Position numbers and translations under genes: made by a program
DNA from: Hominiventricola aquisgranensis
Lineage (GTDB): Bacteria > Bacillota > Clostridia > Lachnospirales > Lachnospiraceae
Direction of reading: 5' to 3'
DNA: 64,000 bases
Assembly (NCBI RefSeq): GCF_040096225.1
Contig: NZ_JBBMFC010000002.1
Span: forward strand, 1-64,000
Part shown: positions 17,574 through 26,389 of the stretch, piece after piece
Position numbering within the stretch: position 1 is the first letter of the stretch
How the letters are laid out: each line of letters begins with the position of its first letter
The notes under the pieces: generated by a model
Database searches by the model: none
What the model was told of the DNA's origin: nothing
What the model saw: the letters and a program-made list of their open reading frames with translations, nothing else

Positions 17574-18202
17574 TGCTGGATAAAATTGAGATTGTAAAAC
17601 CTACGGAGATAGAGAAACGAAGCATGGAAATTATTACATCGGAGCTTAATGGCAGAACCTGGCCGGAGCCTGAGTTTTCTATTGTAAAACGATGTATCCA
17701 CACATCCGCAGATTTTGATTATGCGGATAATCTGTGTTTTTCTGAAAATGCGGCTATGCTGGGTGTGGAAGCACTCCGCCGTGGTGCGGTGATCGTGACG
17801 GATACCCGTATGGCATGGTCAGGGATCAACAAGAAAAAACTGGCAGAGTATGGCGGCGAGGCATTCTGCTTTATGTCGGATGCAGATGTGGCACAGGAAG
17901 CGAAAGACAGAGGCTGTACCCGTGCAGCTATCTGTATGGAACGTGGAGCAGCACTGGGAAAAGAAGTAATCTTTGCGGTTGGCAATGCGCCGACAGCACT
18001 GATCCGTCTTTATGAGCTGATAAAGGCAGGAGAGGTAAAACCGGCGCTGATCATTGGTGCACCTGTAGGATTTGTCAATGTGGTGGAAGCAAAAGAGCTG
18101 ATCATGACAGCAGGGGTTCCTTATATTGTTCCGAAAGGACGCAAAGGCGGAAGCAATATTGCAGCGACAATCTGCAATGCCATGCTGTATTATAAGGGAT
18201 AG
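17573..18202 (+). CDS. cbiC: Precorrin-8X / cobalt-precorrin-8 methylmutase
   Basis: A 209-residue enzyme moving a methyl group from C-11 to C-12 of the corrin ring to give (co-)hydrogenobyrinate. The family marks are RCIHTSADFDYA with the catalytic His, VTDTRMAWSGI and GAPVGFVNVVEAKE. With an anaerobic lifestyle the cobalt-containing CbiC route is the likely one. It is coupled to cobQ upstream and ends five bases before ruvA, so B12 and recombination genes may be co-transcribed. Confidence 0.92.
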   Translation: MLDKIEIVKPTEIEKRSMEIITSELNGRTWPEPEFSIVKRCIHTSADFDYADNLCFSENAAMLGVEALRRGAVIVTDTRMAWSGINKKKLAEYGGEAFCFMSDADVAQEAKDRGCTRAAICMERGAALGKEVIFAVGNAPTALIRLYELIKAGEVKPALIIGAPVGFVNVVEAKELIMTAGVPYIVPKGRKGGSNIAATICNAMLYYKG

Positions 18203-18206
18203 AGAC

Positions 18207-18824
18207 ATGATAGCATTTTTAAGAGGAACTGTAGAAGATATAGCAGAGAGCAGTCTGGTGCTTGATGTTCATGGCGTGGGCTATGAGGTGCTGGTACCAG
18301 GGCAGCTCTTATCATCCATCAGTGGGACCGGGCAGGAGCTGAAGCTCTACACTTACATGCAGGTGAGGGAGGATGCGGTGGTCCTGTTTGGATTTCTGAC
18401 AAAGGATGATCTTGCCATGTTTAAGATGCTGATCGGTGTTAATGGTGTTGGTCCTAAGGCGGGACTTGCGATTCTGTCAGCACTGGGAGCAGACGATCTT
18501 CGTTTTGCGGTATTATCAGATGATGCGAAGAAAATCGCCAAAACACCGGGTATCGGAGCCAAGACTGCGCAGAAGATCATTCTGGAGCTGAAGGACAAGC
18601 TGGATCTGCAGGATGCATTTGAAAAGAAGCTGGCAGCACCGACGGTGGGAGCTGAGGTGGCAGCAGCTGCAGCAGGTAACAGTGTGGTACAGGATGCAGT
18701 AGAAGCACTAGTTGCGCTTGGCTATGGAAGTACCGAATCTCTGAAGGCAGTGCGTTCCGTGAATCCGGACGAACATATGGATGTGGAGACGGTTCTGAAA
18801 GCTGCGCTTAAGCACTTATTTTAA
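18207..18824 (+). CDS. ruvA: Holliday junction branch migration protein RuvA
   Basis: A 205-residue protein. The N-terminal OB fold begins MIAFLRGTVED with VLDVHGVGYEV; two helix-hairpin-helix motifs follow (VNGVGPKAGLAIL and TPGIGAKTAQKIILELKDK), then a flexible alanine-rich linker and the C-terminal domain III that contacts RuvB (VEALVALGYGS). It tetramerises on Holliday junctions. Start 18207 matches the family N-terminus; upstream in-frame codons overlap cbiC and are not used. Confidence 0.95.
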   Translation: MIAFLRGTVEDIAESSLVLDVHGVGYEVLVPGQLLSSISGTGQELKLYTYMQVREDAVVLFGFLTKDDLAMFKMLIGVNGVGPKAGLAILSALGADDLRFAVLSDDAKKIAKTPGIGAKTAQKIILELKDKLDLQDAFEKKLAAPTVGAEVAAAAAGNSVVQDAVEALVALGYGSTESLKAVRSVNPDEHMDVETVLKAALKHLF

Positions 18825-18901
18825 GTGTATATGCGGAGATGATTTTATAAATATGACTTTGCATGATTTATGAAACTATGAAACAAGAACAGGAGAACAA
18901 T

Positions 18902-19903
18902 ATGGGCAGCCGCAGAATCATAGCGACAGAAGAGGCGGAAGAGGATATCCGGATTGAAGGAAGTCTTCGACCACAGAGCCTGGACGAGTATATCGGTCAG
19001 GAAAAAGCAAAAAATAATCTGAAGATTTATATTGAGGCGGCAAAATCCAGAGGAGAAGCACTGGATCACGTGCTGTTCTATGGACCGCCCGGACTTGGTA
19101 AGACCACGCTGGCAGGCATTATTGCCAATGAGATGGGGACACATCTGAAGGTGACCAGCGGTCCTGCTATTGAGAAGCCGGGTGAGATGGCGGCGATCCT
19201 CAATAACTTGCAGGAGGGAGATGTCCTTTTTGTGGATGAGATCCATCGACTGAACCGGCAGGTGGAGGAAGTGCTGTATCCGGCGATGGAAGATTATGCC
19301 ATTGATATTATGATCGGAAAAGGAGCTTCTGCCCGCAGTATTCGTCTGGATCTGCCGCAATTTACTTTGGTGGGAGCAACTACAAGAGCAGGTCTTCTGA
19401 CCGCACCGCTCAGAGATCGTTTTGGTGTGGTCCATCATCTGGAATACTATACCATTGAGGAACTGAGCACCATTATCCGCAGATCTGCAGAAGTTCTGGG
19501 CGTAGAGATTGATGCAAAAGGGGCCGTGGAACTGGCCAGACGTTCCAGAGGAACACCTCGTCTTGCGAATCGACTGCTGAAACGTGTCAGGGATTTCGCG
19601 CAGGTAAAATATGATGGAAGAATTACCGAGGATGTGGCAGTATTTGCACTGGATCTTCTGGAAGTGGATAAATATGGACTGGATCAGTCGGACAGACGGA
19701 TCCTGCGAACGATCATTGAGAAATTTGCAGGAGGTCCGGTGGGACTGGATACGCTGGCAGCGGCTCTTGGAGAAGATGCCGGAACGCTGGAAGATGTGTA
19801 TGAACCGTACCTTTTGAAAAATGGATTTCTGAACCGTACTGCCAGAGGCCGTGTGGCGACACAGACCGCCTATGAGCATTTGGGGATTGCTTTTCCAGAG
19901 TAA
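18902..19903 (+). CDS. ruvB: Holliday junction branch migration helicase RuvB
   Basis: A 333-residue AAA+ motor. Walker A is YGPPGLGKTTLA, Walker B LFVDEIHRLNR, sensor 1 LVGATTRAG and arginine finger region APLRDRFG; the C-terminal winged helix has GPVGLDTLAAALGED. It drives branch migration with RuvA. ATG 18902 is preferred because CAGGAG lies seven bases upstream, although an in-frame ATG at 18863 exists. It lies 77 bases after ruvA. Confidence 0.95.
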   Translation: MGSRRIIATEEAEEDIRIEGSLRPQSLDEYIGQEKAKNNLKIYIEAAKSRGEALDHVLFYGPPGLGKTTLAGIIANEMGTHLKVTSGPAIEKPGEMAAILNNLQEGDVLFVDEIHRLNRQVEEVLYPAMEDYAIDIMIGKGASARSIRLDLPQFTLVGATTRAGLLTAPLRDRFGVVHHLEYYTIEELSTIIRRSAEVLGVEIDAKGAVELARRSRGTPRLANRLLKRVRDFAQVKYDGRITEDVAVFALDLLEVDKYGLDQSDRRILRTIIEKFAGGPVGLDTLAAALGEDAGTLEDVYEPYLLKNGFLNRTARGRVATQTAYEHLGIAFPE

Positions 19904-19952
19904 ATTAGGTACACTGTACTATATAGGCTAACAAAGAAGCAGGTGAGGGATA

Positions 19953-20405
19953 ATGGCAAAGAAAAATACAGCTGATGTGCTGATTAACGGAAAAGTATAT
20001 ACGATCAGTGGCTATGAGAGCACTGCTTACCTGCAGAAGGTTGCGACATATCTTAACGAGATGGAAGAAAAGGTAGCAGTGATGGAAGGCTATGCCCGAC
20101 TGACAGCGGACGAGAAGCAGCTTCTCAAAAACATGAACCTGGCAGATGTCTATTTTAAGGCAGATGCAGCCAGAGAATCGCTGGAAAAGGAAAAAGAACA
20201 GAAGGATCGGGAGCTGTACAGTCTGAAGCATGATCTGATCGATGCAAAGATGGAGAAGGAAAAGCTGATGGAGCGTATTCATGAGCTGGAGGCACAGCTT
20301 GAAAAAGCGCAGAAGCAGACTTCCAGACAAGGTGTAGAGAACCGTCAGCCAAGAACTGCACATCCGACGGGAAGAAATGTGTCCCATCCGGAGCAGAAAC
20401 TGTAA
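19953..20405 (+). CDS. zapA: Cell division protein ZapA
   Basis: A 150-residue protein. The N-terminal ZapA domain has VLINGKVYTISGYESTAYLQKVATYLN and later LLKNMNLADVYFKA; the second half is a long charged coiled coil (about residues 70-130) followed by a basic, disordered tail. ZapA bundles FtsZ filaments at the Z ring. The length exceeds that of Bacillus ZapA (about 85) because of the extended coiled coil, as is usual in Clostridia. AGGTGAGG precedes the ATG. Confidence 0.85.
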   Translation: MAKKNTADVLINGKVYTISGYESTAYLQKVATYLNEMEEKVAVMEGYARLTADEKQLLKNMNLADVYFKADAARESLEKEKEQKDRELYSLKHDLIDAKMEKEKLMERIHELEAQLEKAQKQTSRQGVENRQPRTAHPTGRNVSHPEQKL

Positions 20406-20428
20406 TGACAGAAATCAAACATGATAAG

Positions 20429-20460
20429 AGGGGGACCAGCCATCAGTGCTGGTCCTTGTT
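20429..20460 (+). terminator. Hairpin between zapA and the U32 gene
   Basis: GGACCAGC (20433-20440) pairs with GCTGGTCC (20448-20455) around a 7-base loop, followed by TTGTT. The tail is T-poor, so it may be a partial terminator. It ends 18 bases before the next start codon. Confidence 0.5.
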
Positions 20461-20477
20461 ATCATAAGGAGAAGAAG

Positions 20478-22700
20478 ATGGAAAAGAAGAAACTGGAGAT
20501 TCTGGCACCGGCCGGATCCTTTGAAAGTCTCAAAGCAGCCGTTCATGCAGGAGCAGATGCGGTCTATATGGGAGGCAGCCGGTTCGGAGCAAGAGCCTAT
20601 GCACAGAATCCGGAAGGAGACCGGCTTCTGGAAGCTATCGATTATGCACACCTCTATGGGGTAAAACTGTATCTGACAGTCAATACTCTGCTGAAGGACA
20701 AGGAACTTGAAGGAGAACTTTATGATTATCTGAAACCTTGCGTGGAGCATGGACTGGATGCAGTGATCGTACAGGATACAGGTGTGATGAAATGCATTCA
20801 GCGCTGGTTCCCGGAGCTTGATATTCATGCCAGCACACAGATGACTCTCTGCGGAGTGGGTGGTGTGGAACTTCTGAAAGAAGAAGGGGCACATCGGGCA
20901 GTACTGGCAAGAGAGCTTTCGCTTGATGAGATCCATGAGATCTACGAAAAGACAGGCATGGAGCTGGAGTGCTTTGTACATGGAGCATTATGCTATTGCT
21001 ATTCGGGTCAGTGCCTGTTCAGCAGTCTCCTGGGAGGCCGAAGCGGCAATCGGGGCCGTTGTGCACAGCCATGTCGTCTGGCCTATACGGCCGCTGACCA
21101 TGGAAAAAATATTTCAGGCAAAGAGCAGGATCTCTTAAGTCCCAAGGATCTCTGTGCGTTAGATCTGATCCCGCAGATCGCCGAGGCAGGTGTCTATTCC
21201 CTGAAGATAGAAGGACGCATGAAGCGTCCTGAATATACAGCAGGAGTGGTGCGGATCTATCGGAAATATGTGGATCAGTATTTAAAGCATGGAAGAAAAG
21301 GATACAAAGTAGCAGAAGCGGATCGGAAGGAGCTGCTGCTGTTATTTAACAGAGATGGATTTTCCACCGGGTATTATGAAAAACACAATGGAAGAGATCT
21401 GATGGCTCTTTATCAGGCACCAGCTTCAGACAGCGAGAAGAAAGCCTATGAAAAGAAAATTGCGGAACTTCATCAGATGTATGTGGAGCAGGAGAAGAGA
21501 ATCCCGGTTCATGGATATTTTTATGGAGGAGCAGACCAGCCATTACAGCTGACTCTGACAGAAGATGAGACAGGGGCATGTGTGGTAGTTACCGGCGGAT
21601 GTCCGCAGGCGGCACAGAATCGCCCCACTGATCAGGAACAGGTGGAGAAGCAGTTGAAGAAGCTGGGGGGAACATCCTTTGTCTGGGAAAGTCTGGATGT
21701 GCAGATAGAAGATGGATTATTCATACCGGTACAGGAGTTGAACAATCTCAGGAGAGAAGGAATAACAGAACTTCAGAAGGAACTGCTTCGGATTGCTCTG
21801 GAAGAAAAAGCAGATAGACAGGGAGCTGGTAAAGGAACTGACGTGACTGCAAAGCGTGGGAAAAAATCCCATGGATTCCGGGAACTCCATATTTCTGTGG
21901 AGACGGAGAAGCAATTAGCAGAAGTGCTCCGCTGGTGGGATGAGACGGGCACTCAGACAGAGGGGATAAGACCGTCTCTTGGAGCTGTTTATCTGGATGC
22001 GGAGAGTCTGGAGGAGGATCTGGAACGTCTGGTTGGACAGGTTCACAGTGCAGAACTGAAAGCTTATGTGGTGCTGCCGGCTATTTTCAGAAAAATAACA
22101 AGAGCACGGTATGAGAAAAAGCTGTCTTACTGGCAGAATCTGAGAGCGGATGGTTATGTGATCCGCAATCTGGAGGAATACGAATATGTAAGAGACAAGG
22201 AGTGGGCAGGAGACCTGATCCTCGATCACAATGTCTACACTTTCAATCAGGAGAGCCGGGAATACTGGCGGCAAAAAGGTGTGATGAAGCAGACCAGCCC
22301 GCTGGAACTGAATGGAAGGGAACTTGCCAATCTGTCGGACGAGAACAGCATTCAGATCGTGTATGGCAGATATCCTATGATGACTACAGCAGGCTGTGTT
22401 CGAAAGACGTTGAATCTTTGCAGACATGAGCCAGGTGTGACAGAATTAAGAGATCGGAAAAACGTAAGCTTTCCTGTAAAAAATTATTGTCGGGATTGTT
22501 ATAATGTGATCTACAACAGTCAGCCATTGTATCTGTTTGACAGATTTTCAGAAGTAGAGGCATTGGGAGCAGGAGTCTGCAGGATCATGTTTACTACAGA
22601 AACCGTGCAGGAGACAAGGCTAGTGCTTAACCAGTGGCTGACCGGAGAAAAGAGACAGTCAGAATTTACGAGAGGACATTTTGCAAGAGGCGTAGAGTAA
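20478..22700 (+). CDS. U32 peptidase-family protein with DUF3656-like C-terminus
   Basis: A 740-residue protein. The N-terminus ILAPAGSFESLKAAVHAGADAVYMGG and the cysteine-bearing ALCYCYSGQCLFSS and GNRGRCAQPCRL are U32 signatures. The C-terminal half resembles the domain found in RlhA-type members and ends with a second cysteine cluster (NYCRDCYNV). U32 members in E. coli act in RNA hydroxylation rather than proteolysis, so an RNA-modification role is plausible; a protease role cannot be excluded. ATG 20478 is chosen for its AAGGAG; upstream codons run through the hairpin. Confidence 0.85.
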   Translation: MEKKKLEILAPAGSFESLKAAVHAGADAVYMGGSRFGARAYAQNPEGDRLLEAIDYAHLYGVKLYLTVNTLLKDKELEGELYDYLKPCVEHGLDAVIVQDTGVMKCIQRWFPELDIHASTQMTLCGVGGVELLKEEGAHRAVLARELSLDEIHEIYEKTGMELECFVHGALCYCYSGQCLFSSLLGGRSGNRGRCAQPCRLAYTAADHGKNISGKEQDLLSPKDLCALDLIPQIAEAGVYSLKIEGRMKRPEYTAGVVRIYRKYVDQYLKHGRKGYKVAEADRKELLLLFNRDGFSTGYYEKHNGRDLMALYQAPASDSEKKAYEKKIAELHQMYVEQEKRIPVHGYFYGGADQPLQLTLTEDETGACVVVTGGCPQAAQNRPTDQEQVEKQLKKLGGTSFVWESLDVQIEDGLFIPVQELNNLRREGITELQKELLRIALEEKADRQGAGKGTDVTAKRGKKSHGFRELHISVETEKQLAEVLRWWDETGTQTEGIRPSLGAVYLDAESLEEDLERLVGQVHSAELKAYVVLPAIFRKITRARYEKKLSYWQNLRADGYVIRNLEEYEYVRDKEWAGDLILDHNVYTFNQESREYWRQKGVMKQTSPLELNGRELANLSDENSIQIVYGRYPMMTTAGCVRKTLNLCRHEPGVTELRDRKNVSFPVKNYCRDCYNVIYNSQPLYLFDRFSEVEALGAGVCRIMFTTETVQETRLVLNQWLTGEKRQSEFTRGHFARGVE

Positions 22701-22701
22701 T

Positions 22702-24075
22702 ATGGTAACGATCATTACAGAATTGTCAAAATATGCCATGATTCTGTCACTGGCAATCTATACAGTTCTTGGGTTTCGTCTGGTACGAAGGAACGAGGCA
22801 GGGAAAAAGGCGGCACTGTGGCAGCAGAATGTGCTCATGTTCGGTATGCAGTTTCTGGGAAATCTGACGCTGTATCTGAGTACAGAAAATGAGAAGATCC
22901 TTCTGTTTTATATAGCTCAGCTGGGAGCATTTATTCTGTTCCTTGTTTTACAGAGAGTCATCTATCCGAATGCAGATCAGTTGCTGAATCACAATATGCT
23001 GCTGCTCTTAAGTGTGGGGCTTCTTATGCTTGCAAGACTATCCTTTGATAAGGCAGCGCGGCAGGCGGAACTGGCAGCCCTGGCGGCAGTACTGACCTTT
23101 GTTATTCCGGTGATCATCCGAAAGAGTGGACGTCTCCGGAATCTGTACTGGCTATATGGAGCGGCGGGATTTGGGCTGCTTGCAGTGGTCTTTATTGCCG
23201 GAAGTATCACTCATGGAGCCAAATTATCCATTACCGTTTATGGAATCACGCTTCAGCCATCGGAGCTGGTAAAAGTTTTATTTGTGTTTTTTGTGGCGGG
23301 TATGCTTCATGAAGCGGTGGATTTCAAACGGATCGTACTGACCAGCGCATTGGCAGCAGCTCATGTACTGCTGCTGGTTATGTCAAAAGATCTGGGAGCG
23401 GCTCTGATTTTCTTTGTGACTTATCTTGTCATGCTTTATGTGGCATCCAGACAACCTTTTTATTTTCTGGGGGGATTGCTGGCAGGAAGTGCGGCAGCCT
23501 GGGTAGCATGGAAATTGTTTGCCCATGTGCAGACTCGTGTGCTTGCCTGGAGTGACCCATTTTCTGTGATTGACAAGGAAGGCTACCAGATTGCGCAGTC
23601 TTTGTTTGCTATTGGAACCGGAGGCTGGTTCGGTCTGGGGATCAATCAGGGAATGCCATATAAGATTCCGGTGGTGGAGCAGGATTTCATTTTCTCTGCG
23701 ATTGCAGAAGAAATGGGTATCCTGTTTGCACTCCTTTTGATTTTTATATATCTGAGCAGCTTTTATATGATTCTCAACATTGCCATAGTGTTGAAGGACT
23801 CTTACTATAAGCTGGTTGCTGTGGGACTTGGAACATTAATGATCTTTCAGGTGTTTTTGTCCATCGGAGGTGTGACTAAATTTATTCCATCTACGGGTGT
23901 GACGCTGCCATTTGTGAGCTATGGAGGAAGTTCCCTTCTGGGAAGTTTTCTGATCTGGTCGGTGATCCAGGGAATGTATCTGAAACGAAGCGATGAGGTG
24001 ACAAAAGTTGAGCGGGAAGCAGACGAAGAAAAAGCAAAAAAAGAAAAGAAATCAAAACAATCAAAACAATCGTGA
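22702..24075 (+). CDS. SEDS-family peptidoglycan glycosyltransferase (FtsW/RodA/SpoVE type)
   Basis: A 457-residue polytopic membrane protein with about ten to twelve hydrophobic segments. SEDS marks are LQPSELVKVLFVFFVAG, SKDLGAALIFF with the conserved Asp, GYQIAQSLFAIGTGGWFG, VEQDFIFSAIAEEMG and the C-terminal PFVSYGGSSLL. SEDS proteins polymerise lipid II and work with a class B PBP, which is encoded directly downstream in an overlapping frame. The lysine-rich cytoplasmic tail is read in two frames in that overlap (24008-24075). Whether it serves elongation, division or sporulation cannot be told from sequence. Confidence 0.9.
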   Translation: MVTIITELSKYAMILSLAIYTVLGFRLVRRNEAGKKAALWQQNVLMFGMQFLGNLTLYLSTENEKILLFYIAQLGAFILFLVLQRVIYPNADQLLNHNMLLLLSVGLLMLARLSFDKAARQAELAALAAVLTFVIPVIIRKSGRLRNLYWLYGAAGFGLLAVVFIAGSITHGAKLSITVYGITLQPSELVKVLFVFFVAGMLHEAVDFKRIVLTSALAAAHVLLLVMSKDLGAALIFFVTYLVMLYVASRQPFYFLGGLLAGSAAAWVAWKLFAHVQTRVLAWSDPFSVIDKEGYQIAQSLFAIGTGGWFGLGINQGMPYKIPVVEQDFIFSAIAEEMGILFALLLIFIYLSSFYMILNIAIVLKDSYYKLVAVGLGTLMIFQVFLSIGGVTKFIPSTGVTLPFVSYGGSSLLGSFLIWSVIQGMYLKRSDEVTKVEREADEEKAKKEKKSKQSKQS

Positions 24076-25462
24076 GTATAGCTTTGTCCTGTATCTGTTT
24101 ACCGGGCTTTTTGTGATGCTGATCGGTTATGTCAGCATGTTTCAGATCACGAAGAGCCGGGAAGTGATCAATAACCCGTACAATGCAAGGCTGGAAGCCT
24201 TTGAAAATAAAGTGATCCGCGGAAGTATTCTGGCGTCTGACGGACAGCAGCTTGCCTACACAGAAGTGGATCAGAACGGCACAGAGACCCGGAAATATCC
24301 TTTTGGCTGCACATTTTCCCATGTGCTTGGATATTCGGATTATGGTAAGACCGGGATTGAGGAGCTGGGTAATTTCCAGCTGATCACATCCAATGCGTAT
24401 TTTATGGAGCGGTTTTTCAATGAATTAAAAGAACAGAAAAATGTGGGAGACAGTCTGGTAACTACGTTGGATGTGGATCTGCAGACAGCAGCTCACGATG
24501 CCTTGAGTAAGAGAAATGGAGCGGTTATCGTCATGGAGCCGTCTACAGGAAATATCCGTGCAATGGTATCAAAACCAGATTATAACCCTTCAGAAGTAGC
24601 GTCCAAATGGGAGACCTTCAGCAGTTCTGATGATGGAATCCTGCTGAATCGTGCTACTCAGGGACTTTATCCTCCGGGATCAGTATTTAAGACGGTGACT
24701 TTGCTGGAATATCTCAGGGAACATCAGATGGATCCGACTGGATTTTCCTATATCTGCAAAGGAAAGATCAGTACAGGAGACCGCAATATCAGTTGCTATC
24801 ATGGAAAATCCCATGGAGAACTGGATCTGAAAAGTGCATTTGCAAAATCCTGCAACAGCGCATTTGCACAGATTGGAAGTGAACTGAATGTGGATTCTTA
24901 TGAGCAGTTAGCCGATCAGCTTCTGCTTAACCAGGATCTTCCGCTGTCTTTTCCATACAGTAAGAGTTCTTTCGCATTGAAGGACACAGACACGGAGACC
25001 ACGAAGATGCTCACAGCCATTGGTCAGGGGGATACACTGGTAACTCCTATGCATCTGGCTATGCTTATGTCGGCCATTGCCAATGATGGGGTGCTCATGA
25101 CACCACGGGTGCTGGATCGTACAGAAAATTATACGGGTACGCTGGTAGAGAGGTATGAGCCACAGGAGTATGGAAGTCTGCTGACATCCGAAGAAGCAGA
25201 AAATCTGAAAGAATATCTCCGGGCAGTGGTGACAGACGGAACAGGAAGTGCGCTTCAGACGGACTCATATACGGTTTATGGAAAAACTGGTACTGCGGAG
25301 TACTCCAATAATAAAAAAAGCAGCCATGCCTGGTTTGTGGGATGGGCATCGGGAGACAAAGAAGATCTGGTGGTGGCTGTTCTTGTGGAAAAGGTCGGTT
25401 CCGGAAGTGAATATGCGGTACCGATCGCAAAGAGGATCTTTGATACTTATTACGGAAAGTAA
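24008..25462 (+). CDS. Class B-like penicillin-binding transpeptidase, SEDS partner
   Basis: A 484-residue protein with a basic N-terminal tail, one membrane anchor (FVLYLFTGLFVMLIGYVSMF) and a transpeptidase domain. The active-site motifs are complete: SVFK (SxxK, in PPGSVFKT), SCN (SxN) and KTGTAEYS. The length and partner resemble the PbpA/RodA pair of Actinobacteria. It starts with TTG 24008, preceded by GAGGTG, inside the SEDS gene (68-base overlap), so the two are translationally linked and made in fixed ratio. Confidence 0.88.
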   Translation: MSGKQTKKKQKKKRNQNNQNNREYSFVLYLFTGLFVMLIGYVSMFQITKSREVINNPYNARLEAFENKVIRGSILASDGQQLAYTEVDQNGTETRKYPFGCTFSHVLGYSDYGKTGIEELGNFQLITSNAYFMERFFNELKEQKNVGDSLVTTLDVDLQTAAHDALSKRNGAVIVMEPSTGNIRAMVSKPDYNPSEVASKWETFSSSDDGILLNRATQGLYPPGSVFKTVTLLEYLREHQMDPTGFSYICKGKISTGDRNISCYHGKSHGELDLKSAFAKSCNSAFAQIGSELNVDSYEQLADQLLLNQDLPLSFPYSKSSFALKDTDTETTKMLTAIGQGDTLVTPMHLAMLMSAIANDGVLMTPRVLDRTENYTGTLVERYEPQEYGSLLTSEEAENLKEYLRAVVTDGTGSALQTDSYTVYGKTGTAEYSNNKKSSHAWFVGWASGDKEDLVVAVLVEKVGSGSEYAVPIAKRIFDTYYGK

Positions 25463-25471
25463 GGATTCATC

Positions 25472-25500
25472 TTGTCATTTGTAAAAAAAAATGGTATCCT
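25472..25500 (+). promoter_or_regulatory. Possible promoter of the Nudix gene
   Basis: -35 TTGTCA (25472-25477), 17-bp spacer, -10 TATCCT (25495-25500), 44 bases upstream of the start. Confidence 0.5.
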
Positions 25501-25543
25501 ATAACCAGTCTTAGAGGCACACCAAACGACAGGAGGAATTGCA

Positions 25544-25990
25544 GTGATAGAAGCAACGAGCTGCGGCGGTGTGGTGATTTTTCGAGGTAAGATCCTTCTT
25601 CTGTACAAGAATTATAAGAACAAGTACGAAGGGTGGGTACTGCCAAAGGGAACTGTCGAGGCTGGGGAGGAATATCCTGAGACAGCGCTTCGCGAAGTGA
25701 AGGAAGAGACAGGTGTTGATGCAGAGATCATCAAATATGTCGGCAAAAGTCAGTACAGTTTTACGGTACCGGAAGATGTTGTCGAAAAAGATGTACATTG
25801 GTATCTGATGATGTCGGACAGCTATTACAGCAAACCACAGCGTGAGGAATACTTTACAGATTCCGGATACTACAAGTTTCATGAGGCGTATCATTTATTG
25901 AAATTCCCCAATGAAAAGCAGATTCTGGAAAAAGCGTACAGCGAATATCTGGAGATGAAGAAGACGAATCTCTGGAAAAACCGCAGGTAA
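25544..25990 (+). CDS. Nudix hydrolase
   Basis: A 148-residue protein. The Nudix box is complete: GTVEAGEEYPETALREVKEE continuing TG, preceded by GWVLPKG. The family hydrolyses nucleoside diphosphates linked to another moiety. The N-terminal CGGVVIF is typical of the Ap4A/MutT-like subgroup, but substrate is not predictable. GTG 25544 is the start, with AGGAGG nine bases upstream. Confidence 0.88.
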   Translation: MIEATSCGGVVIFRGKILLLYKNYKNKYEGWVLPKGTVEAGEEYPETALREVKEETGVDAEIIKYVGKSQYSFTVPEDVVEKDVHWYLMMSDSYYSKPQREEYFTDSGYYKFHEAYHLLKFPNEKQILEKAYSEYLEMKKTNLWKNRR

Positions 25991-25994
25991 GAGG

Positions 25995-26024
25995 AGAGGT
26001 TGTTGGAAACGACAGCCTCTTTTT
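25995..26024 (+). terminator. Intrinsic terminator after the Nudix gene
   Basis: A ~10-bp hairpin (GAGGTTGTTG with CGACAGCCTC, two G-T pairs) is followed by a T-run at 26018-26024. The ribosome binding site of the next gene begins five bases later, so the next gene depends on read-through or an unseen promoter. Confidence 0.7.
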
Positions 26025-26042
26025 GTAAAGGAGGATCGTGGG

Positions 26043-26381
26043 ATGAGATGGTATCGTCCTTTATACCTTAGTAAAAATACTGCAGACCAGATCGATAAGA
26101 TCAGGGAAAAAGCGGCTGCAGGCGCATGGGTGCCCGGCATCTATTTTGTGACACTGTCCTCGGAACCAGGACATCTTCTGGATCTGTTTCATAACACCAT
26201 ACTGAAGGAATCTATTTTCAGAGATGTGCAGAGACTGGATATCGTAGGAGTAGCACAGGGACGTATGGAGGCGCTGCGCATGGTGGAGAAGATCGTAAAG
26301 GATAAATATCAGGAGACCGGTGGATTTGATGTGACCGCGTGGTTTCCGGAGGAATATTTCACAGATAGTGAAGGAGCATAG
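26043..26381 (+). CDS. Conserved hypothetical protein
   Basis: A 112-residue soluble protein that I cannot assign to a named family. It has MRWYRPLYLS at the start, ITFV-like core GIYFVTLSSEPGHLLDLFH and the hydrophobic VQRLDIVGVAQGRMEAL. No cysteines, membrane segments or catalytic motif are evident. A strong AAGGAGG site precedes ATG 26043. It lies nine bases before the DUF2953 gene, so the two are likely expressed together, near the sporulation gene gerW. Confidence 0.75.
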   Translation: MRWYRPLYLSKNTADQIDKIREKAAAGAWVPGIYFVTLSSEPGHLLDLFHNTILKESIFRDVQRLDIVGVAQGRMEALRMVEKIVKDKYQETGGFDVTAWFPEEYFTDSEGA

Positions 26382-26389
26382 GACAGCAG

